Assembly: GCF_014467075.1 (NCBI RefSeq)
Contig: NZ_AP023027.1
Span: 643,001 to 707,000 of the forward strand
Direction: 5' to 3'
DNA length: 64,000 nt
Origin: Anaerostipes caccae L1-92
GTDB lineage: Bacteria > Bacillota > Clostridia > Lachnospirales > Lachnospiraceae
Part shown: piece after piece, positions 58,738 through 64,000 of the stretch
How positions within the stretch are numbered: the first letter of the stretch is position 1
How the letters are laid out: each line of letters opens with the position of its first letter
Program-made: the position numbers and the translations under genes
The notes under the pieces: generated by a model
Told to the model about the DNA's origin: nothing
The model's database searches: none
The model's input: the letters and a program-made list of their open reading frames with translations, nothing else

Positions 58738-58953
58738 GTGAAGAAATTAATCCGATATACAAACCGTTTCATGAGACATGCAGACTGGAAGGATCTCGTA
58801 ATGATTAAGCTCTGTGCCTGCGCTGCCGGAGTCATGTGGGGACTGGCACTTCCGAAGAAGCTGCACAAAGCGGCGGCCTTTACAGTGACGGCACTGTTTA
58901 CCGCCACATATCTGCCGGAGATCATGAAATTTTTTAAAGTGAACAGATTATAA
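58738..58953 (+). CDS. Small membrane protein of unknown function
   Basis: About 71 residues from the GTG at 58738, with GATGGGG 8 bp upstream; a GTG at 58729 is an alternative. Two hydrophobic stretches (LVMIKLCACAAGVMWGLALP and AAAFTVTALFTATYL) in a basic protein suggest a two-helix membrane protein. I do not recognise a family. It lies convergent with rpoN. Confidence 0.6.
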   Translation: MKKLIRYTNRFMRHADWKDLVMIKLCACAAGVMWGLALPKKLHKAAAFTVTALFTATYLPEIMKFFKVNRL

Positions 58954-58978
58954 GGACGATGATTAGACAGCCGGGATA

Positions 58979-60262
58979 TTAAATTCGGCTGTCTATTTTT
59001 CGGTCATAAGTCCCTTTAATCCCCATCTGTTCCCTGTATTTAGCCACGGTCCTCCGTGAAATAGAAAATCCCTTTTCTTTCAGAAGCAGCGATAGTTTCT
59101 GATCACTGAATGGCTTCTTCGGATCTTCCCGGGACACCATTTCTTTTAATATCCCTTTGATATCTACCGCACTGACCTGGGCACCAGCAGCAGGGGAGGA
59201 GCCGGAAAATAATGATTTCATAGAGATGATGCCGCAGGGAAACTGCAGGTATTTTCCTTTGACACCCCTGCTCACCGTGGAAACATGCATTCCAATATCC
59301 TCTGCCACTTCGTTCATTGTCATAGGTCTCAGAAAGCCGTGATTTTTTAAAAACTCCGGCTGTCTTGAGAGAATGGATTCGGTGATCCTGATCATCGTAT
59401 TTCTGCGCTGTTCAATGCTTGCGATGATAAAACGGCATCGCTCATATTTCTGCTGGAAATATTCTTTCAGCTGGGGGTCTTTTGTGCCTCTGAGCATACG
59501 GACATAATAATCATTCAGAGAATAATTCCCCACCCAGTCGTCATTGAGCCGGATATCCCACTGATTCCCCTGACAGGTCACGATGATGTCCGGGGTGATG
59601 TATTCGATTTTTTCTGTGGAAAATCCCTGAAGAGGCTTGGAATTCAGGTTCCGGATCACGGCGATATGCTTTCGGACTTCTGCTGTGCTGATATGAAGGC
59701 TTCTGGAGACGGTGCTGATGTGTCCGAGGGCGATATCGTCCAGGTGATTTTGTATAATCTTTTCCATGACCGGCGTTCTTTTTCCGAGGAAATCAAGCTG
59801 CCGTAAGAGGCACTCCGGAAGGCTGCGGGAAAAAATGCCCACGGGCTCCAGGCCGGACAAAGTTTCATAGCACGTTTTTATCTCTTCCAAAGGAATTGCC
59901 AGAAGGGCCGAGACTTCTTCAAAAGAAATCCTGAAAAATCCGCCGGAGTCCAGGCAGTCAATCATAAAGTTCATTGTCCGCCATTCACTTTCTGTGTAAT
60001 CATTTTGGTTCAGCTGATCCAAAAGATATGTCTTAACCATGTCGGTGGCTTCTTCCGGAATATCAAAATCCTGTGTTTCTGATACAGTGAAAGAAGAACC
60101 GGAAGGTGTATGGTCGAGAATCGGGTTTTCTATGTATTCATTCTGCAGAAATTCAGAAAGCTCTCCGTTATCCAGTGACAGAATATGCAGCGACTGGATC
60201 TGAGACTGAGACATCTGCTGTTTCTGGTGAAGCTCTAAAGCGGAGCGGTAAGACGGGGCCAA
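58979..60262 (-). CDS. rpoN: RNA polymerase sigma-54 factor
   Basis: 427 residues. Region I is Gln/Leu-rich (LHQKQQMSQSQIQSLHIL), followed by the core-binding domain, a helix-turn-helix (TMNEVAEDIGMHVSTVSRGVKGKY) and the RpoN box ISRRTVAKYREQMGI near the C-terminus. Directs polymerase to -24/-12 promoters and needs AAA+ activators such as the two encoded here. Second gene after an EIIA gene whose promoter is itself sigma-54-type. Confidence 0.93.
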   Translation of the reverse strand: MAPSYRSALELHQKQQMSQSQIQSLHILSLDNGELSEFLQNEYIENPILDHTPSGSSFTVSETQDFDIPEEATDMVKTYLLDQLNQNDYTESEWRTMNFMIDCLDSGGFFRISFEEVSALLAIPLEEIKTCYETLSGLEPVGIFSRSLPECLLRQLDFLGKRTPVMEKIIQNHLDDIALGHISTVSRSLHISTAEVRKHIAVIRNLNSKPLQGFSTEKIEYITPDIIVTCQGNQWDIRLNDDWVGNYSLNDYYVRMLRGTKDPQLKEYFQQKYERCRFIIASIEQRRNTMIRITESILSRQPEFLKNHGFLRPMTMNEVAEDIGMHVSTVSRGVKGKYLQFPCGIISMKSLFSGSSPAAGAQVSAVDIKGILKEMVSREDPKKPFSDQKLSLLLKEKGFSISRRTVAKYREQMGIKGTYDRKIDSRI

Positions 60263-60301
60263 AAAATCTCCTCCTTTCCTGCGGTTTGATCCGTGAGGAA
60301 C

Positions 60302-60724
60302 TTAAAATGTGTCACAGGCAGGGCACGCCTGATCTAAGAGCAGATTGCAGTAGCAGATCTGCTCCCTGGAATTGTCCACGGCTGTTTCCAACGCCTTTTT
60401 TGTGTCTGGGGCATTCAGACAGGAGACCAGTTCAAAGAGCAGCGGAAGATTGACTCCTGCGATCAGGTGGATATTTTTCTGTGACAGATATTTCATAAAC
60501 TCATTGTTGACACTGCCGCCGAAAATATCGGTGGCAATGATCAGTTCTTCGTCCGGACCCAGTCCGTCTATGATCTCCCTGACCGGAGTTTCCACTTCTG
60601 ACATATCGTCTGTATAGGCACAGAGCGTGGAAACAGAGTCCTGCCTTCCGGTCACCAGTTCCATTGCATTTCTAATTCCGTCAGCAAATGTGCTGTGGGT
60701 TGCGATCAATAATCTTTTTTTCAT
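60302..60724 (-). CDS. PTS mannose-family EIIA protein upstream of rpoN
   Basis: 140 residues from the ATG at 60724 (MKKRLLIATHSTFADG), with GAGGTG 8 bp upstream. The phospho-histidine is in IATHSTF and the core is IATDIFGGSVNNEF. No EIIB, C or D genes follow, and rpoN begins 40 bp downstream on the same strand. It may sense PTS state and link it to sigma-54 supply or to the LevR-like activator next door. Confidence 0.85.
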   Translation of the reverse strand: MKKRLLIATHSTFADGIRNAMELVTGRQDSVSTLCAYTDDMSEVETPVREIIDGLGPDEELIIATDIFGGSVNNEFMKYLSQKNIHLIAGVNLPLLFELVSCLNAPDTKKALETAVDNSREQICYCNLLLDQACPACDTF

Positions 60725-60793
60725 GTTTCTTTCACCTCGTTGAATGATAGTATATTTGCCTGGGCATAACACTGATTTACAACTGTATATAGA

Positions 60794-60809
60794 GCAAATT
60801 CCGTGCCAA
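60794..60809 (-). promoter_or_regulatory. Sigma-54 promoter of the EIIA-rpoN operon
   Basis: The minus strand reads TTGGCACGGAATTTGC, with the -24 GG and -12 GC in place about 70 bp before the EIIA start. GACACTAG lies just upstream, matching the ACACTA seen at the other sites. Confidence 0.82.
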
Positions 60810-60934
60810 GAACTAGTGTCAAAAGAAATTTGAATCTGAGAAATCATCTTGCGGAATGCCTTGATTGACAAATGGCAGGAAGCTGGCATAATGAAAATAA
60901 ATTATGCAGTACAAATGAGATGAGGTAGAGGGAT

Positions 60935-63697
60935 ATGCTGAAGGAAAAGTTATTGTCATATATAAAAGAACAAACAAAACAGGCTGATTTTGATCATGTG
61001 GATAAGTCCTGCACGGCGGATGAGATGTCGGGGATCTTTACGGTGAAACGGAATACAGTCAGTCACTATCTAAACAAAGAAGTGGGGAAATCTTTATTTA
61101 AGGTCAATACAAGGCCTGTTTTGTTTTTTGATGCCAAAGTGTTTGAAGAGCGGTTTTTTAAGCCTGAGAAACCGGTCTATGCAAGTCTCGAGGAACTTTT
61201 TATGGAACATACAGAGGCAGAGAGAAAGTCCCGGGAGGCTGACGATCCGCTGGAAAGTATGATCGGGGCCCGGGGAAGTCTTAAAAAGGCTATCGAGCAG
61301 ATCAAGACTTCCGTATTTTATCCGAATACAAGCCTGCCGGTATTTCTCCACGGGGATACCGGGGCCGGAAAGAGTTACATGGCCCGGCAGATTTATGAGT
61401 TTTCTGTCTGTCATGGGGTACTTCCGGAAGGGGCGCCGTTCATCACGCTGAATTGTGCCCAGTACGCCAACAATGTGGAGTTGTTGTCCAGCAATCTGTT
61501 CGGATATGTAAAAGGAGCGTTTACAGGGGCATACGGTACATCCAAGGGACTTTTGGAGGCAGCAGACGGAGGGATGCTGTTTTTGGATGAAGTGCACCGC
61601 CTGAACAATGAAAGTCAGGAAAAACTGTTCATTTTTTTGGACCAGGGAATCTTCCGCCGGATGGGAGAAAGTGAAGGGTGGCATAAGGCAAAAGTCAGGA
61701 TCGTTATGGCTACCACAGAAGATCTCGCTTCCAATTTTCTGGACACATTTCTGCGCAGGGTGCCTATTGTGGTGGAAATCCCTGATCTCATGGAGCGGGG
61801 ATACCAGGAGCGGATGCAGTTTATTTACCGCTTTTTTATTCAGGAGAGCAGGGTGCTGGGGAGAACATTTTCAGTTTCGGGAAATGTGCTGGACGCGCTG
61901 GCAGGACATAACTTTAAGGGGAATGTGGGCGAACTCCAGAATACCATCAAATATCTCTGTGCCACAACTTACGCAAAAAATAAAGAAAAGGAAAAGATCG
62001 CACTCCGTCTGGGGGATCTGCCGGATGAGATCATTTCGGAGATCGCCCAGAACGACGGAATGAAGATTAAGAAGAGCCAGGAAGTGCTGATCACGCCGGA
62101 GTCCAGGCCTGAGACGGCTGCAGGTGCAGACACGGAAGAATCTATACATTACAGGGAACTGTTTGAAAAACTCAATTCCATCTATGAAGAATTCCAAAGC
62201 CAGGGATATGCCCTGGACCAATTTGAGAAACGGTGCTTCCATGCGGTCAGCGACATGCTGGACCGCCTCATCTATCAGCAGAGTAAGGAGTCGGAAACTA
62301 TGCTCATGCGCTATGTGATCGGCAGTGTCCACGAGGCTTTCCGGTATGTGGAATACAGCTGCAATGTTCGATTCGGGGGCAATGTCCTCCACGCTGCGGC
62401 AGCCTATTTCTTCTATCTGAACGGTCATCCTGCGGAATATGAGTCCGGGGGAAAAGTATCGGGGCAGTTTCTTTCGTTTGCGGAGGAACATTACAGACAG
62501 GAAACGCAGCTCGTTAAGAGGATGATGGATCTGCTTTCCGCGAAGATGGATTTAAATGTAACGGAGGCGGACCTGCTCCCTCTCGTGCTCTATTTTAAGA
62601 GCCTGAATGTGAAGTCACAGGACGGCAGGACTAAAGCCATCATTTTAGCCCACGGATATGCCACGGCAAGCAGTATTGCCAATGTGGCCAACCGGCTTTT
62701 GGAAGAAACAATATTTGAGGCGGTGGATATGCCCATAGATAAAAAGATGGAAGATATTGTCCTATGGATCAAAGAATATATTGAGCTTCATGATCTGAGC
62801 AGCGGCCTTCTGTTTCTGGTGGACACAGGCTCCCTGATGGACATTTATGAGGAACTCAGCGATATGCTCAGAGTGCCCGTAGCCATCGTAAACAACATTT
62901 CCACGCAGATGGCGGTGAACGCCGGACAGATGGTGAAACAGAAGTACCGTCTGGAGGACATTCTCTTAAGGCTGAAGAAATACAATCAGACCGAATACCA
63001 GATGATCTATCCGAAGATAGACAAGCAGAAAGTGATCCTGACCTGCTGTCTTACCGGGACCGGGACCGCAGAGCAGATCCGGGGCCTGATCGACGACAGT
63101 ATTCCTTCGGACATTGATATTACGGTGGTCTCCTACGACTATGACCAGCTGAACAATCAGTCAACGGCCGATGCCCTGTTGGACGGCTACGACATCCTGG
63201 GAGTCATAGGGACTGTAAATCCAAAGCTTTCCGGCATCGAGTTCATACCTCTTGAGGAGGTTGTGTCAGGGGAGGCGGAGAGGAAGATGGAAAAGATCCT
63301 GTCCCCGGTTATCTCTCATGAGCGCATACAGGAGATCAATGACCATCTCGTGAGAAACTTTTCTGTCCGGCAGCTGATCGGTTCCCTGACGATCCTGGAT
63401 ACGGACAAGATCATGAACCACATCGAGGACTGTCTGAAACAATATGAGGTCACGGACGGGAAAGCACTTTCAAACAGTACAAAGATCAATCTTTTCATTC
63501 ATGTGGGATGTCTTGCGGAGCGCCTGATCAGGAGGAGCCCGATCGAAGACTATCCTGATATCGATGCATTTGAGGCAGAACGGACAGAAGAGATTGCAAA
63601 AATACGGAGTGCCTTTAGTGGGATAGAAAACACTTACAGTGTCAAAATCCCACTGTCTGAAATCGGATATATTTATGACATTATAAATGGAATATAA
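60935..63697 (+). CDS. LevR/ManR-type sigma-54-dependent activator with PTS regulatory domains (second)
   Basis: 920 residues. N-terminal HTH-like region, AAA+ domain with GDTGAGKS, GAFTGA, LFLDEVHRL and FLRRVP, then PRD1 (about 400-520), EIIA-Man (ILAHGYATASSI), EIIB-Gat-like (LTCCLTGTGTA) and PRD2 (about 820-915). Same plan as the activator at 13104 but diverged. It lies between its probable targets: the EIIA-rpoN operon on one side and the aldolase operon beginning at 63744 on the other. Confidence 0.9.
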   Translation: MLKEKLLSYIKEQTKQADFDHVDKSCTADEMSGIFTVKRNTVSHYLNKEVGKSLFKVNTRPVLFFDAKVFEERFFKPEKPVYASLEELFMEHTEAERKSREADDPLESMIGARGSLKKAIEQIKTSVFYPNTSLPVFLHGDTGAGKSYMARQIYEFSVCHGVLPEGAPFITLNCAQYANNVELLSSNLFGYVKGAFTGAYGTSKGLLEAADGGMLFLDEVHRLNNESQEKLFIFLDQGIFRRMGESEGWHKAKVRIVMATTEDLASNFLDTFLRRVPIVVEIPDLMERGYQERMQFIYRFFIQESRVLGRTFSVSGNVLDALAGHNFKGNVGELQNTIKYLCATTYAKNKEKEKIALRLGDLPDEIISEIAQNDGMKIKKSQEVLITPESRPETAAGADTEESIHYRELFEKLNSIYEEFQSQGYALDQFEKRCFHAVSDMLDRLIYQQSKESETMLMRYVIGSVHEAFRYVEYSCNVRFGGNVLHAAAAYFFYLNGHPAEYESGGKVSGQFLSFAEEHYRQETQLVKRMMDLLSAKMDLNVTEADLLPLVLYFKSLNVKSQDGRTKAIILAHGYATASSIANVANRLLEETIFEAVDMPIDKKMEDIVLWIKEYIELHDLSSGLLFLVDTGSLMDIYEELSDMLRVPVAIVNNISTQMAVNAGQMVKQKYRLEDILLRLKKYNQTEYQMIYPKIDKQKVILTCCLTGTGTAEQIRGLIDDSIPSDIDITVVSYDYDQLNNQSTADALLDGYDILGVIGTVNPKLSGIEFIPLEEVVSGEAERKMEKILSPVISHERIQEINDHLVRNFSVRQLIGSLTILDTDKIMNHIEDCLKQYEVTDGKALSNSTKINLFIHVGCLAERLIRRSPIEDYPDIDAFEAERTEEIAKIRSAFSGIENTYSVKIPLSEIGYIYDIINGI

Positions 63698-63743
63698 GAT
63701 AATCAGCGGTTTGCGGAGCCAGAGACAAAAGCGTGACACTAAG

Positions 63744-63760
63744 TTGGCACGCTTTTTGTT
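63744..63760 (+). promoter_or_regulatory. Probable sigma-54 promoter of the last operon
   Basis: TTGGCACGCTTTTTGTT fits the -24 element fully; the -12 reads TTGT instead of TTGC. ACACTAAG immediately upstream matches the other sites. The aldolase start is about 65 bp downstream. Confidence 0.75.
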
Positions 63761-63823
63761 GTATAAATGGACAGAAAGCAAAAAACATCACATTTATATG
63801 ATCTGGGAAGGAGAACTACATAC

Positions 63824-64000
63824 AATGATTATTTCAATGGGAGAAATGCTTGGCAAGGCAAAGAAAGAAGGATACGGGGTGGCGGCCCCAAATGTATTCA
63901 ACAGAGAGACGATCGAGGCATCTTTTCTGGCCGCAGGAAAACTAAAAGCGCCGGTGATCCTTGATGTGGCTTCTGTCCACGGCATTTACGAGTGTGCAGA
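63824..64000 (+). CDS. Class II ketose-bisphosphate aldolase, 3' truncated by window edge
   Basis: 59 codons from the ATG at 63824, with GGAAGGAG further upstream. MIISMGEMLGKAKKEGYGVA and APNVFNRETIEASF closely match the aldolase at 36324. Likely first gene of another sigma-54-driven sugar operon that continues beyond the window. Confidence 0.82.

Noticed and set aside
60302..60724. ptsN (nitrogen-related EIIA) next to rpoN
   Set aside because: The THSTF active site and the ATDIFGGS core belong to the mannose EIIA family, not to the fructose/Ntr family.

Overview
The window looks like the chromosome of a gut-type Clostridia, most likely Lachnospiraceae. This is inferred from low-to-moderate GC, strong GGAGG ribosome sites, a T-box-controlled aspS, mannose-family PTS operons driven by sigma-54 with LevR-type activators, a crotonase/CoA-transferase operon and Listeria-Bacteroides repeat surface proteins. 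I cannot fix the genus. No rRNA, tRNA, CRISPR array, integrase or transposase was seen.

Layout. 1-1529: end of a cobalt/nickel-type ECF transporter (cbiQ, cbiO) and a MerR regulator. 1581-5273 (minus): a 1230-residue PAS/GGDEF/EAL protein. 5384-7508: T-box leader and aspS. 7554-10070: a TerC-like membrane protein and a HipA-fold kinase. 10116-15830: a sigma-54 promoter, split transketolase, alcohol dehydrogenase and a LevR-like activator. 15836-28107: four phase-variable surface-protein loci with AraC and YdeI-family genes between them. 28247-31460: CoA-transferase/crotonase operon and a divergent HTH-Uma2 protein. 31657-38270: a sigma-54 promoter and a nine-gene mannose-family PTS/aldolase/dehydrogenase operon, followed by a convergent SorC regulator and HAD phosphatase. 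40207-41160: orphan glucitol-type EIIA, a frameshifted holin-like toxin and structured DNA. 41164-47330: two more surface loci. 47482-55691: hicAB, ClC channel, ung, HAD, transglutaminase, DD-carboxypeptidase, a MarR pair and a lipid kinase. 55876-58624: a membrane-tailed ECF sigma factor and the seventh, chimeric surface locus. 58738-64000: small membrane protein, rpoN with an EIIA gene, a second LevR-like activator, a weak sigma-54-like site and the start of another aldolase gene.

The most interesting system is a family of seven loci (1: 15911; 2: 19892; 3: 23095; 4: 25635; 5: 41266; 6: 44296; 7: 57098). In each, a secretion-signal leader is separated from a large surface-protein body by one homopolymeric G tract. 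Tract lengths are 9, 9, 9, 9, 9, 10 and 11. In every locus the leader and body share a frame only when the length is 8 or 11, so six loci read as OFF and only the G11 locus as ON. Bodies carry a glycine-rich beta-helix-like region, two or four copies of a roughly 100-residue repeat, a Listeria-Bacteroides repeat and a C-terminal AKTG(D/E)-plus-membrane-segment tail. The ON locus is a deletion chimera whose C-terminus is half a GGDEF domain plus an EAL domain. All seven share an upstream CTAAC...TATAAA signature with fixed spacing (25 bp in loci 1-4, 22 bp in loci 5-7). This reads as a multi-gene contingency system for surface variation with signs of recombination at the tracts.

The second theme is a local sigma-54 network: rpoN, three good sigma-54 promoters plus one weaker one, two LevR-type activators and several mannose-family PTS components.
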